A stretch of DNA of 64,000 nt from Sneathiella glossodoripedis JCM 23214 (lineage in GTDB: Bacteria > Pseudomonadota > Alphaproteobacteria > Sneathiellales > Sneathiellaceae). Both the position numbers and the translations under genes were made by a program. A model generated the notes under the pieces. The model ran no database searches and was not told the origin of the DNA. It saw only the letters and a list, made by a program, of their open reading frames with translations. Shown piece by piece: positions 8,918-18,587 of the stretch (positions are counted from its first letter, which is position 1; each line of letters starts with the position of its first letter). The DNA lies in the NCBI RefSeq assembly GCF_000616095.1, contig NZ_BAMS01000003.1, forward strand, positions 62,001 through 126,000, in the 5' to 3' direction.

Positions 8918-10083
8918 ATGACAGACTTAATGCGTCCGGAGAGACGCCCTAACTCTCCTTTGTTTTCATCCGGCCCTTGCGCAAAGCGCCCCGGATGGTC
9001 CCCACAAGTTCTTGAAAATGCATTTCTTGGTCGCTCGCACAGAGCTGCTGAGGGAAAAGCACGCCTGTTATCGGTAATCGAAGAACATCGCGAAATTCTC
9101 AAAATTCCTGCTGACTATAAAATCGGTATTGTGCCGGGGTCGGATACAGGTGCCGTGGAAATGGCTCTTTGGTCACTTCTGGGAGCACGTCCATCGACCA
9201 TTCTGGCATGGGAAAGTTTTGGCTCTGGCTGGGCAACAGATGTGGTCAAGCAGCTGAAACTGGCGGATGCGAGGTGGTTACAGCCGAATATGGTGAGCTG
9301 CCTGATCTGGGTGCTGTTGACTGGAAGCGGGACGTGGTTTTCACGTGGAATGGCACCACATCAGGGGTTCGTGTTCCGGATGGAAACTGGATTGCAGATG
9401 ACCGTGAAGGGCTTGCCATCTGCGATGCGACATCTGCTGTGTTCGCCATGGACCTGCCTTGGGAAAAGCTCGATGTTGTGACATGGTCCTGGCAAAAAGT
9501 GCTAGGCAGTGAAGCTGCGCATGGCATGCTCGTTTTGAGCCCAAGGGCGGTCGAGCGTCTTGAAAATTACACTCCCGACTGGCCATTGCCTAAAGTTTTC
9601 CGCATGACGAAAGGTGGAAAACTGATCGAGGGTATCTTCAAAGGGGAGACCATCAATACGCCATCCATGCTGGCGGTTGAAGATGTTCTTGATGCGCTGA
9701 AATGGGCCAAGAGCATAGGCGGCCTTGAGGGTATGATCGCCCGGGCCGATGCCAATGCAAAGATTATTTCTGATTTCGTTGAAGCCTCTGACTGGCTCGA
9801 TTTTCTAGCTAAAACCCCAGAAAGCAGAAGCACGACGTCGATTTGTCTGAAAATCACGGATCAGTGGTTTACTGACCTTGATGAAGGCGATCAGGCAAAA
9901 GCTGCGAAAGCTCTGGTTTCGCTCTTGGCGAAAGAAGGGGCGGCGCTGGATATTGGTGCTTACCGGGATGCACCTGCAGGTCTTCGGATCTGGGCCGGTG
10001 CGACGGTAGAAGCTGATGATCTGGCTGCTTTAATGCCCTGGCTTGACTGGGGTTACGCCGAGCTAAAGAAAACTTTCAAATAA
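8918..10083 (+). CDS. serC: Phosphoserine aminotransferase SerC, frameshifted
   Basis: Transfers the amino group from glutamate to 3-phosphohydroxypyruvate, the second step of serine synthesis; also used in vitamin B6 synthesis in some bacteria. The repaired protein is 388 residues and belongs to the shorter-motif type found in alphaproteobacteria and archaea. Features: start [36 protein letters not shown] for phosphate binding, and [15 protein letters not shown] with the Schiff-base Lys. The frame breaks near 9270: GATGCGAGG read as GATGCGGAGG restores the chain. serA begins 29 bases downstream, so the two form an operon. Confidence 0.94.
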
Positions 10084-10112
10084 TTCATCCTTCACGAATG
10101 AGGATCTGACAA

Positions 10113-11689
10113 ATGGTTAAAGTACTTATCTCTGACAAGATGAGCCCAAAGCGGCTGAAATTTTTCGCCAGCGCGGTGTAGAGGTTGATGAAATCACAGG
10201 CATGACACCTGAGGAGTTGAAAGCCTGTATCGCAGACTATGATGGGCTTGCCGTTCGCTCTTCGACCAAGGCGACAGAAGAAATTATCAAGGCGGCTACA
10301 AATCTTAAGGTCATTGGCCGCGCCGGTATCGGCGTGGATAATGTGGATATTGCGGCTGCCACCGCTGCAGGTGTGTGCGTTATGAACACACCTTTTGGAA
10401 ATGCGATTACGACTGCAGAACATGCAATTGCAATGATGTTTTCCCTCTCTCGCCACATACCTGCGGCGAACCAGTCCACACAGGAAGGAAAATGGGAAAA
10501 ATCCAAATTCATGGGTGTGGAGCTTTATGGCAAGGTTCTGGGTATCATTGGGTGCGGCAACATTGGTTCAATCGTTGCGGACCGGGCTTGCGGCCTGAAA
10601 ATGAAAGTGATCGCATTTGATCCGTTTTTATCGCCAGAGCGTGCGGTGGAACTGGGTGTTGAAAAGGTCGAGCTGGAAGATTTGCTGGCTCGCGCTGATT
10701 ATATTTCACTGCACACACCGATCACTGACAGCACACGCAATATCATCAATGCTGAAAATATTGCCAAGATGAAAGACGGCGTTCGCCTGATCAACTGCGC
10801 CCGAGGCGGACTGGTTGTGGAAGCCGATCTGAAAGCAGGACTGGAAAGCGGCAAAATTGCTGGGGCAGCACTTGATGTGTTCGCCGAGGAGCCTGCGACA
10901 GAGAATATTCTCTTTGGAATGGAAAATGTTGTTTGCACCCCGCATCTGGGCGCTTCAACCAACGAAGCACAGGTGAATGTTGCTATTCAGGTTGCTGAGC
11001 AGATGGCGGATTATCTGCTGGTCGGATCTGTCACAAATGCCTTGAACATGCCATCGGTGACAGCGGAGGAGGCACCAAAGCTGAAGCCATATATGGAGCT
11101 GGCCAAGCAACTGGGTGGTTTTGTCGGGCAAGTCACGGAAACTGGCATTAAGAAAGTTCATGTGGAATATGAGGGTCAGGCGGCAGGTTTGAATATCAAA
11201 CCTCTGACAGCGATTATCCTGCAGGGCATTCTGGGGCCATTGCTTGATAGTGTGAATATGGTGAATGCGCCAATTGTCGCTAAAGAACGCGGTATCGACG
11301 TCACCGAGAGCATCAATGACAAGATTGATGATTATCAGACACTGGTCCGCGTTACGGTTACAACAGAAAAACGCAGCCGCGATATTGCCGGAACATTGTA
11401 TGGGGACAAGAGCCCACGGATAGTCAATATCAAGGGCATCAGCATGGAGGCCGAAATGGGGCCGCATATGCTCTATGTCACTAACAAGGATAAACCTGGC
11501 TTTATTGGTGCGCTGGGAACTCTGCTTGGGAAAAATGATATCAACATCGCGACATTCCATCTGGGTCGGAACGAGGCGCAGGGTGAAGCGATTGCCTTGA
11601 TCGAGGTAGATTCGGAGCTGAGCCCTGAGACGGTTGCTGAGGTGCAATCCTTGCCCCATGTTCAACAGGTGAAAACGCTCAAATTCTAG
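10113..11689 (+). CDS. serA: D-3-phosphoglycerate dehydrogenase SerA, frameshifted
   Basis: Oxidises 3-phosphoglycerate with NAD, the first committed step of serine synthesis. The repaired length of 525 residues is the long form: substrate and NAD domains, an intervening domain and a C-terminal ACT domain (MLYVTNKDKPGFIGALGTLL) that usually senses serine. Visible motifs are GRAGIGVDNVD, the Rossmann GIIGCGNIGS, INCARGGLV with the catalytic Arg, and CTPHLGAST with the catalytic His. The true start is ATG 10113 (MVKVLISDKMSPK); a missing G near 10151 (CCAAAGCGG for CCAAAGGCGG) throws the frame off after 13 codons. Downstream is a strong terminator. Confidence 0.95.
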
Positions 11690-11730
11690 GCACAGTCCTG
11701 AGTTTACAGTGAATTCATTAAACAGGTGAG

Positions 11731-11760
11731 AAAGCGGTGCGGAAAAAGTACCGCTTTTTT
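11731..11760 (+). terminator. Rho-independent terminator of serC-serA
   Basis: AAAGCGGT (11731-11738) pairs perfectly with ACCGCTTT (11750-11757), and the stem runs into six T. It ends the serine operon 42 bases after serA. Confidence 0.85.
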
Positions 11761-11809
11761 GCTGTTCTTGTTGGACTATTGCGCGAAATATGCTTTATAG
11801 GCGCATGTG

Positions 11810-12955
11810 ATGAACAACTATACTGAAAAAGGGTTGCTGCCCGCTGGTCTGGCGGACATGTTGCCACCCGAAGCCGCTGCCGAAGCCAGAGCAAGTGAAG
11901 CACTTATGAAAGTGTTCAATGCCAATGGCTACCAATCCGTGCAACCTCCTCTCATTGAATTTGAAGAACATCTTCTTGAAGGTGCCGGTGAGGCCCTGTC
12001 TTCGAAAATGTTCAGGGTGATGGATCCAGCATCGCACAGGATGATGGGTATTCGCACCGATATGACACCGCAGGTGGCCCGTATCGCAACCACACGGTTA
12101 AAACAGGAAGAAAGGCCGCTCCGATTGTCATATTGCGGGCAGGTCCTTCGCGTATATGGCTCCCAGTTGCGACCAGAAAGACAGTTTACTCAGGCCGGTG
12201 TTGAACTGATCGGTCATGAGGGGATAGCCGCGGATGCGGAACTGATTCTGCTGGCGGCTGAAGCGCTGAGTTCGCTGGGCATTCAGCATTATTCGGTGGA
12301 TTTAACCCTTCCGACCCTAATGCCGACACTTTGCGAGGAACTGGGCATTGATGAGGACACATCCAAGGCCGCTCGTGAAGCGCTTGATCACAAGGATGCT
12401 GCCGTGCTGGACGAGTTTGGTGAGGAATTATCGCCGATCCTCAAGCGGTTGTTAAAAGCTGCAGGTCCTGCGTCGAATGCGTTGGCGCAATTGGCAAAGC
12501 TGGATTTGCCAACAAAGGCAAATGCCCAACTGCAGGAGCTTAGAAAACTTGTCGAGACATTGCAGCTTTCCGCGCCGGATCTGGTGCTGACTATTGATCC
12601 GGGTGAGTATCGGGGATTTGAATATCAAACCGGTATCAGCTTTACATTTTTTGCAAGAAACGTACGCGGTGAATTGGGACGTGGTGGTCGCTATCAGTTA
12701 ATGGATGGCGAAACGGCAACCGGTTTCACGCTATTTCTCGACAGCTTGCTGCGGGCGGTGCCTGCACCAGCGAAGGAGAAGCGTCTCTATCTTCCAGCCG
12801 GGACTTCCCGCGAAGAAGGTTTTGCCCTTCGCCAGCAGGGATGGATTACAATTGCAGGCTTGCAGGATGGCAAGAGCCTGAACGTCACAGAGGATGCCCA
12901 TCGTATGGAATGCACGCATATCCTCAAAGACGGCGAGATTATCGAACTCAACTGA
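11810..12955 (+). CDS. hisZ: ATP phosphoribosyltransferase regulatory subunit HisZ
   Basis: Histidyl-tRNA-synthetase-like protein that, with a short-form HisG, makes the first enzyme of histidine synthesis. Class II synthetase signatures remain: MGIRTDMTPQVARIA (motif 2 region), QAGVELIGHEG and the C-terminal GRGGRYQLM. The protein is 381 residues and lacks the anticodon-binding domain expected of a real HisRS, which points to HisZ. No hisG is in the window. ATG 11810 is preferred over the adjacent GTG 11807. It precedes purA by 29 bases, an order seen in many alphaproteobacteria. Confidence 0.92.
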   Translation: MNNYTEKGLLPAGLADMLPPEAAAEARASEALMKVFNANGYQSVQPPLIEFEEHLLEGAGEALSSKMFRVMDPASHRMMGIRTDMTPQVARIATTRLKQEERPLRLSYCGQVLRVYGSQLRPERQFTQAGVELIGHEGIAADAELILLAAEALSSLGIQHYSVDLTLPTLMPTLCEELGIDEDTSKAAREALDHKDAAVLDEFGEELSPILKRLLKAAGPASNALAQLAKLDLPTKANAQLQELRKLVETLQLSAPDLVLTIDPGEYRGFEYQTGISFTFFARNVRGELGRGGRYQLMDGETATGFTLFLDSLLRAVPAPAKEKRLYLPAGTSREEGFALRQQGWITIAGLQDGKSLNVTEDAHRMECTHILKDGEIIELN

Positions 12956-12984
12956 TTATTGATGTGAATTAAGGACTTTTTGAT

Positions 12985-14277
12985 ATGGCTAATGTTGCTG
13001 TGGTCGGCTCCCAGTGGGGAGATGAGGGCAAAGGAAAGCTGGTAGACTGGCTGTCTGAGCGGGCCGACGTGGTTGTTCGCTTTCAGGGCGGGCACAATGC
13101 GGGACATACTTTGGTAATTGATGGAAAAGTCTACAAACTTAGCCTGTTACCATCTGGTATTGTTCGAGGTGGTAAAACGTCGATTATTGGCAATGGTGTG
13201 GTTATTGACCCTTGGGCGTTGCTCAAGGAGATTGAAACCCTGCGTGGTCAGGATGTTACCATCACGGCGGAAAATCTGAAAATTGCTGAAAACGCGACAC
13301 TGATTTTGCCGCTGCATGGTGAACTGGATGCGCTGCGTGAAGATGCGACAGCAGCTGTGAAGATCGGAACGACACGCCGCGGTATTGGCCCGGCTTATGA
13401 AGACAAAGTCGCCCGGCGGGCTATTCGTGTCAGTGATCTGGCTGATCCAGAATTGCTGGCGAAAAAAATTGATACTTTGCTGGCCCATCATAACGCACTG
13501 CGCCGCGGGCTTGGCGCAGAAGAAGTTGATGGTGCTGATCTGCTGGCAAAACTGCAGGAGATTGCCCCAAAGATTCTGGAATTCAGCGATATTGTCTGGC
13601 GCCGACTGGATGAAGCGAAGCGGGACAGAAAGCTTGTTCTGTTTGAAGGCGCACAAGGCGCAATGCTTGACAATGATCACGGTACTTATCCGTTTGTAAC
13701 CTCATCCAATACCGTTGCGGGGCAAGCCGCCGTTGGAAGTGGTGTAGGCCCGGGAGCGGTGAGTTATGTTCTTGGAATTACCAAAGCCTACACAACTCGT
13801 GTGGGCGAAGGACCTTTTCCTACTGAGCTTTTTGACGATATAGGGCAAGGTCTTGGAGAGCGGGGTAAAGAGTTTGGTGTTGTCACCGGACGTAAACGCC
13901 GCTGCGGCTGGTTTGACGCTGTCATGGTTCGCCAAGCTGTTAAAACGGGTGGCATTACCGGCATCGCGCTGACCAAGCTGGATGTTCTGGATGGCATGGA
14001 TGAGCTGAAAGTTTGTGTCGGCTATAAATTGGGTGACAAGGTTTTGGATTATTATCCGTCAAATATGGCGGATCAGGCCGAAGTGGAGCCTGTGTATGAA
14101 ACATTGGAAGGCTGGTCAGACAGCACATTTGGTGCCCGTAGCTGGGATGATCTGCCAGCGACAGCCGTCAAATATATTCGCCGTGTTGAAGAATTGATTG
14201 AAGCCCCGATCGCACTGGTTTCCACAAGCCCCGAGAGGGAAGACACCATTCTGGTCAAGGATCCTTTTCTGGATTGA
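12985..14277 (+). CDS. purA: Adenylosuccinate synthetase PurA
   Basis: Makes adenylosuccinate from IMP, aspartate and GTP, the committed step to AMP. All hallmarks are intact over 430 residues: [16 protein letters not shown] at the N-terminus with the catalytic Asp, [10 protein letters not shown] with the catalytic His, [24 protein letters not shown] and [10 protein letters not shown]. Full family length with no break. A strong terminator follows 21 bases after the stop, closing the hisZ-purA unit. Confidence 0.98.
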   Translation: MANVAVVGSQWGDEGKGKLVDWLSERADVVVRFQGGHNAGHTLVIDGKVYKLSLLPSGIVRGGKTSIIGNGVVIDPWALLKEIETLRGQDVTITAENLKIAENATLILPLHGELDALREDATAAVKIGTTRRGIGPAYEDKVARRAIRVSDLADPELLAKKIDTLLAHHNALRRGLGAEEVDGADLLAKLQEIAPKILEFSDIVWRRLDEAKRDRKLVLFEGAQGAMLDNDHGTYPFVTSSNTVAGQAAVGSGVGPGAVSYVLGITKAYTTRVGEGPFPTELFDDIGQGLGERGKEFGVVTGRKRRCGWFDAVMVRQAVKTGGITGIALTKLDVLDGMDELKVCVGYKLGDKVLDYYPSNMADQAEVEPVYETLEGWSDSTFGARSWDDLPATAVKYIRRVEELIEAPIALVSTSPEREDTILVKDPFLD

Positions 14278-14298
14278 TCGGACATTCAGGTATTCATA

Positions 14299-14328
14299 AA
14301 AAAGCGGCAGGCATCTGCCGCTTTTTTT
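14299..14328 (+). terminator. Rho-independent terminator of hisZ-purA
   Basis: AAAAGCGGCAG pairs with CTGCCGCTTTT around GCAT and continues into seven T. A compact, GC-rich, near-ideal intrinsic terminator. Confidence 0.92.
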
Positions 14329-14409
14329 GTGGCGCTGCGGCTACTCGTTTAACGCCATATTAACTGTAATTCTGCATTTTGTAGGCAGTTTGTTAGTTTG
14401 TGCAGTAGA

Positions 14410-16464
14410 ATGTCGCAGATAACTGCGGCTGGATGGTCGGAAATGAGCGGTGCGGATGAGCAGGGTACATTGCGGGGGAGGTACAAAGTTCTTCTTCAGC
14501 AACCACTACCCCAATATGATAGCGGTGAAAACAAGGCCTACAAGGTCGAGGATCTGCGCGACTCTAATAATATACTTTATGCGCTGGTGGTCGGTGATGG
14601 CGTTCCTTTTCGGGACGACATCGTTGAGCCATTAACTTCGCGAAATACCCCGAGCCTGACGTCCCTTCATTCCCACGGTGTTGTCCATTTTGGGAACACG
14701 GATTACCGCTATGTATTTGTTCATGATATGCCTGTGGGAGGACGTGTCTTTGAGGAAGGGCAGGGTGGTCTGTCAGAGCAGCAGGTCCTCAACGTTATCG
14801 TTCCCAAGCTTGTCGATGTCATCATCAATTTTGCATCAAGAGAGCTGACGCATCGAAATATTCGCGCTGATAATGTTTTCTATATGGATAACGAAAAAGC
14901 CGGGATTGCGCTTGGTGAATGTGTGAGCTGTCCGCCCGGTTCCCTGCAGCCAGCAGTGTATGAGCCCTTGGAAAGTGCAAATGCACTTGCAGATGGTCGG
15001 GGCCCGGGTACGGTCATGAGCGATATATACGCGCTTGGTGTGATGATTGTGCATATGCTGGGTGGGGTTCTGCCCGGTGAGGGGCGGACCGCGACTGAAC
15101 TTTATGCCTTGAAACTTGCGCATGGATCCTATGCGGTGCTTGTACCGAAAATACCGGCATCTTCGCGGGTTGGATTTCTGCTGGCTGGATTGCTCAATGA
15201 TGATCCGAGCAGACGGTGGAATACGGAAGTTCTCATCCGTTGGCGGGATGGTGTCTATGAACGGCCACGCCCGGGATTTGGCGACCGGCAGGCACCCGGC
15301 CCGATTATTTTCGAGGGTGAGGAATATTTATCTCCGCGTTTGCTATCACTTGCCATGACGAAAAAGCCGGCTCAGGCATATATTCTGCTGGAAGGTGGGA
15401 AGGTAGAAAGCTGGGTTCGAAACTCGCTCAATGATAAAGATGCAAGCGCCCGTATTGCCGATACTATCAGCGGCCGAATGCGAATAAGCGGTGGTGCACG
15501 GCGACGTGAATTGCAATGTGTTTCTCGTGTGAGTGCCATTTTAGATAACACGGGAGCGTTCTGGTATAGGGAAGTCACTTTTTCGCGCGGGGGCCTTGGC
15601 GGCTTGATTGCTCACGCGTTCAGAAGTGACGGACCGGTTAAAACTGCAATTGCCGAGATGCTGGAAAGTGGCGTTTTATTGGATGCAATTTATGTGGATC
15701 TGGATCGAAGTGAGGCCGGGCGGCGAAAAGACAATAGTTGGGTGACGCTTGGCAGGATTACAGATTGCTATGAATTTATGGAAAAGCGGGATCTACTGGG
15801 TTTTGGGTTGGAGCGATGCCTGTATGAACTGAACCCGTCCATTTCCTGCATGAGTTCGACCTTGCAAGGGGCCTATGCCAAAGATGTCGAAAAGCTGATG
15901 GATATTCTGGAGGAGCGGGCTTTTAAACTGGATGGCAAGATTAATCCGTTAGATCGCCATACTGCAGCTTTTATCGCGACCCGAACTAAAACCCTGACGA
16001 AGAATTTTCAAAAACTGTCGTCTCTGGCGCCCGATAGTGTTGCCTATACGATTATGCTTATCGAAATGATGGGACGATTGCAAAATGCAAAAAGTCCGTC
16101 GCCAAAGCCCGGGTTATGTATGTGGGTTCAAGTTGTTCTTAAGCCTGTTATCAAAAAAATCCATTCCAGTATTCGGCGGGAATTTGTGCTCAAGAAACTC
16201 GAAAATGCGATGGAAAGCGGAAATATTGATAGGATTCTAAAAGAAATAGATCTTGAAAATAATTTGCGCCGGGACTCCTCTGAATATGAGCAGGCGATCA
16301 AGGAATTTATTGATATCAATACAGGTATACAATCCTTGGAAAATGGGGGCAAAGCGCGGGCTTATGCCGCTAAAAAATACGGGCAGTGGATTGCCTCCGT
16401 CATTTCCATCGCGGCACTGCTCAGCAGTTTTGGCTTTTCCTATTTGCATTTCGTAGGTTTTTAA
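14410..16464 (+). CDS. Large protein-kinase-like (pseudokinase) membrane-anchored protein
   Basis: About 684 residues. The first 300 look like a Ser/Thr kinase domain whose catalytic residues have decayed: the catalytic loop reads LTHRNIRADNVFY (about residue 146) with Asn in place of the HRD aspartate, the DFG position reads LGECVS, while the later helix MSDIYALGVMIVHML keeps the structural Asp-Gly pattern. A region of about 360 residues after it matches nothing I know; it is helical with several charged segments. One hydrophobic helix (about residues 660-682) ends the protein, so the kinase-like part would face the cytoplasm. The next gene starts at the base after its stop. Start uncertain: ATG 14410 or ATG 14443. 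Loss of catalysis is inferred from motif reading. Confidence 0.75.
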   Translation: MSQITAAGWSEMSGADEQGTLRGRYKVLLQQPLPQYDSGENKAYKVEDLRDSNNILYALVVGDGVPFRDDIVEPLTSRNTPSLTSLHSHGVVHFGNTDYRYVFVHDMPVGGRVFEEGQGGLSEQQVLNVIVPKLVDVIINFASRELTHRNIRADNVFYMDNEKAGIALGECVSCPPGSLQPAVYEPLESANALADGRGPGTVMSDIYALGVMIVHMLGGVLPGEGRTATELYALKLAHGSYAVLVPKIPASSRVGFLLAGLLNDDPSRRWNTEVLIRWRDGVYERPRPGFGDRQAPGPIIFEGEEYLSPRLLSLAMTKKPAQAYILLEGGKVESWVRNSLNDKDASARIADTISGRMRISGGARRRELQCVSRVSAILDNTGAFWYREVTFSRGGLGGLIAHAFRSDGPVKTAIAEMLESGVLLDAIYVDLDRSEAGRRKDNSWVTLGRITDCYEFMEKRDLLGFGLERCLYELNPSISCMSSTLQGAYAKDVEKLMDILEERAFKLDGKINPLDRHTAAFIATRTKTLTKNFQKLSSLAPDSVAYTIMLIEMMGRLQNAKSPSPKPGLCMWVQVVLKPVIKKIHSSIRREFVLKKLENAMESGNIDRILKEIDLENNLRRDSSEYEQAIKEFIDINTGIQSLENGGKARAYAAKKYGQWIASVISIAALLSSFGFSYLHFVGF

Positions 16465-16971
16465 ATGGTTGATCAGGCGCAAATTAAAAAAAGATCCAGC
16501 AGTGTTGCCAAGCTTCTGATTTGTGTGGGGTTGGGTGCAGTGTTTGTACCGCCAACGGTGATTATTCTGGGAGTCGGTATGGTTCCCACATTCGTCGCAC
16601 GTTTTGCAAATCCCAACAGAGTGCGCGGGACTGTTGCTGCAATGGCGGCGTTCAATCTGGCCGGTATAGTACCAGTTCTTGGAATTTTATATGACAGAGG
16701 CCACACGATTGAACAGGCTTTCCGGCTACTCTCAGACGTATATATGTGGCTGATGATGTATGGTGGTGCGGGAATGGCTGCTTTTCTGTTATGGGGCGTA
16801 CCTCTTGTGGTGCAAGGCGGATATGAAATGCAGGCACGGCAATATATTAAACGCTTGGAGAAACGCCGCAGTCGCATGATTGAGGAATGGGGCGGGCAGA
16901 TTGTTGCCGATGCGAAAATTCTTCCTGCGAATCCCGACGCGCCTGCGGCAAAGGGAACTCCTGATAAATAA
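16465..16971 (+). CDS. Small multi-pass membrane protein paired with the pseudokinase
   Basis: 168 residues with three predicted membrane helices: about residues 16-37 (LLICVGLGAVFVPPTVIILG), 52-72 (around AAFNLAGIVPVLGIL) and 88-115 (around MYGGAGMAAFLLWGVPLVV). A basic region, YIKRLEKRRSRMIEEWGG, follows the last helix, probably cytoplasmic. No family recognised. Its ATG directly abuts the pseudokinase stop (no intergenic base), which implies translational coupling and a shared function at the inner membrane. Confidence 0.8.
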   Translation: MVDQAQIKKRSSSVAKLLICVGLGAVFVPPTVIILGVGMVPTFVARFANPNRVRGTVAAMAAFNLAGIVPVLGILYDRGHTIEQAFRLLSDVYMWLMMYGGAGMAAFLLWGVPLVVQGGYEMQARQYIKRLEKRRSRMIEEWGGQIVADAKILPANPDAPAAKGTPDK

Positions 16972-17031
16972 ACTGTTTCATTACATCGGAGCTGATATAT
17001 TGCCTTTTTTTAAAAGCGAGGGGGTATAAAA

Positions 17032-17391
17032 ATGTCAGATCACGTGTATTGGATCATTGAGGCCGATATTGTTCCGGGCAAGTTAGACGAGCTTAAATCA
17101 CTCATGCAGGAGATGTCAGCGGCGACTGAAGCTGATGAGCCCGGTGCGCTTAATTATGAATGGTCGTTAAGCGCGGATGAGACAGAGTGCCATATTTTCG
17201 AGCGCTATCAAGATAGTGATGCCACGATGGTGCATATGGGAAATTTTGGAAGCAAATTTGCGAAACAGTTTATGTCTGTTTTGAAACCTAAGCGGTGCAG
17301 ATTGTATGGGGCACCGGATGAGCGTGTGCAAAAAGCGATGAAGCCATTGGGTGCTGTCTACCTTGCTTCTGCAGCTGGTTTTTCGCGTTAA
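17032..17391 (+). CDS. Antibiotic biosynthesis monooxygenase (ABM) family protein
   Basis: 119-residue ferredoxin-like alpha-beta barrel protein: YWIIEADIVPGKLDELKSLM begins the first strand and helix, ALNYEWSLSADETECHIFERY holds the central strands, and MGNFGSKF follows. ABM proteins include small quinol monooxygenases and heme-degrading enzymes, but many have no known substrate. The C-terminal 30 residues extend past the normal domain. It stands alone, with a terminator after it. Confidence 0.75.
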   Translation: MSDHVYWIIEADIVPGKLDELKSLMQEMSAATEADEPGALNYEWSLSADETECHIFERYQDSDATMVHMGNFGSKFAKQFMSVLKPKRCRLYGAPDERVQKAMKPLGAVYLASAAGFSR

Positions 17392-17411
17392 TTTAACAGG
17401 CAAAAGCATTT

Positions 17412-17450
17412 GAATGGCAGGCAATATTAATCGCCTGCCATTCCTTTTTT
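17412..17450. terminator. Bidirectional terminator between the ABM gene and hupE
   Basis: GAATGGCAGGC (17412-17422) pairs perfectly with GCCTGCCATTC (17433-17443). On the plus strand the stem is followed by a C and six T; in the other direction the tract is weaker. It separates the convergent ABM and hupE genes. Confidence 0.8.
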
Positions 17451-17455
17451 CAAAG

Positions 17456-18018
17456 TTAGACTGCAGCCAGACCAATGCCTGCGAAAGCGACAGCCGCACC
17501 TGCGTACCGCAGCGCATATGGGGCAAAACGGCCGACTGCGACACCACCTGCATGAAGGGCCGCACTCGCGAGCATCATGCCGATGCCATAAGCTGCAGCA
17601 GTTGTATCTGCAGGCATTTCAATGCCGTGTGCAGCGCCGTGGAAAACGGCAAACAGAGCAACCATGGTGGCGCTAGCAAACAAAGGTAGGCGTTTACCAA
17701 AGGCAACGACTGCGCCAAGCAGGACAACTGAAGCCAGAATTCCCTGTTCTACATAGGGAACATTCAAGCTGACAGGCCAAGGATGCCACCAACAGCCATC
17801 ACCGCGACAAACAGCGCAGGCAGTAGAACCAAGGATTTTCCGGTGTTCTGAGCTGCCAGCAAGCCAACAGCCAGCATGGCCAGAATATGATCAAGGCCAA
17901 CAAGAGGATGAATGAAGCCGGCGGTAAAATCACCTGTAACTGTGTGCCCTGGATGAGCAAAGGCTGGACCTGCAGTCAAAAGAGTGAGGGCTGTGGCCAG
18001 ATAAATCGTGTTTTTCAT
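17456..18018 (-). CDS. hupE: HupE/UreJ-type nickel transporter, frameshifted
   Basis: Inner-membrane protein that takes up nickel (or cobalt) for hydrogenase or urease. Signal peptide MKNTIYLATALTLLTAGPAFA, then AHPGHT and the conserved HPLVGLDHILAMLAVG, whose histidines and aspartate bind metal, and later FAVFHGAAHGIEMP. About six membrane helices. The frame breaks near 17769; TCAGCTTGAATG read as TCAGGCTTGAATG gives LSGLNVPYVEQG and a normal 187-residue protein. It is divergent from nikR with the NikR operator between them, so nickel-repressed expression is expected. No urease or hydrogenase genes lie in the window. Confidence 0.92.
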
Positions 18019-18053
18019 TTGAGGCTCCCCGTATAATGGATGAAGATTACTTG

Positions 18054-18081
18054 GTATGATAAATTTTGATTTTTATCATAC
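18054..18081. promoter_or_regulatory. NikR operator
   Basis: GTATGA (18054-18059) and TCATAC (18076-18081) are an exact inverted repeat separated by 16 bases. This is the known Escherichia coli NikR operator, GTATGA-N16-TCATAC. It lies between hupE and nikR, so it can repress both when nickel is plentiful. Confidence 0.92.
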
Positions 18082-18116
18082 TTTCTTATTTCGCAATTGC
18101 AACATCGGAGGGACAG

Positions 18117-18518
18117 TTGGAGAGAATAACAATCACGGTGGAGGATGACCTGCTGGCCGAATTTGATCAATATCTGTCCCGGAGAAACTATGCCAACAGG
18201 TCTGAAGGCATCCGTGATGCCTTGCGTCATATGCTGTCACATGCGAGAGATGATAATGCTGATGATCAGCAATGTGTTGGCTGCCTATCCTATGTTTATA
18301 ACCATCAGGAAAGGGCGCTTTCCTCCAAACTGGTTGAGAAGCACCACAGCCACCCAGATATTCCGGCCGCGACACTTCATTTACATATTGATGCGGAGCA
18401 TTGCATGGAGGCGACTATTTTAAAGGGAAGTGGTCGGCAGGTTCAGTCTGTTGCCGATGAAATCATGTCGCAAACCGGCGTGGAATATGGAAGGTTGCAT
18501 ATAATTCCAGTTAAATAA
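18117..18518 (+). CDS. nikR: Nickel-responsive transcriptional regulator NikR
   Basis: Ribbon-helix-helix DNA-binding protein with a C-terminal ACT-like nickel domain. The N-terminus RITITVEDDLLAEFDQYL and NRSEGIRDALR is the DNA-binding part. The square-planar nickel ligands can be read: the His in VYNHQER, the two His of LHLHID and the Cys of EHCMEA. I start at TTG 18117, directly after GGAGGG, giving 133 residues and the typical beginning of NikR; a start further upstream (18066) would put the operator's right half inside the gene. It should repress hupE and itself. Confidence 0.95.
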   Translation: MERITITVEDDLLAEFDQYLSRRNYANRSEGIRDALRHMLSHARDDNADDQQCVGCLSYVYNHQERALSSKLVEKHHSHPDIPAATLHLHIDAEHCMEATILKGSGRQVQSVADEIMSQTGVEYGRLHIIPVK

Positions 18519-18544
18519 TATTAACCGGTTTAATTTCGCGATAA

Positions 18545-18579
18545 CAAAAAAGAGCCGCCAAAATGGTGAGGCGGCTCTT
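18545..18579 (-). terminator. Rho-independent terminator of rpoH
   Basis: AAGAGCCGCC (18550-18559) pairs perfectly with GGCGGCTCTT (18570-18579). Read on the minus strand, the stem ends in a run of six T, just after the rpoH stop. Confidence 0.88.
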
Positions 18580-18587
18580 GCGGGGGA

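Noticed and set aside
18066-18116. Longer NikR with extra N-terminal residues (TTG 18066)
   Set aside because: It would put the operator's right half inside the gene; NikR family proteins start at MERI/MQR-like sequence and GGAGGG is before 18117.
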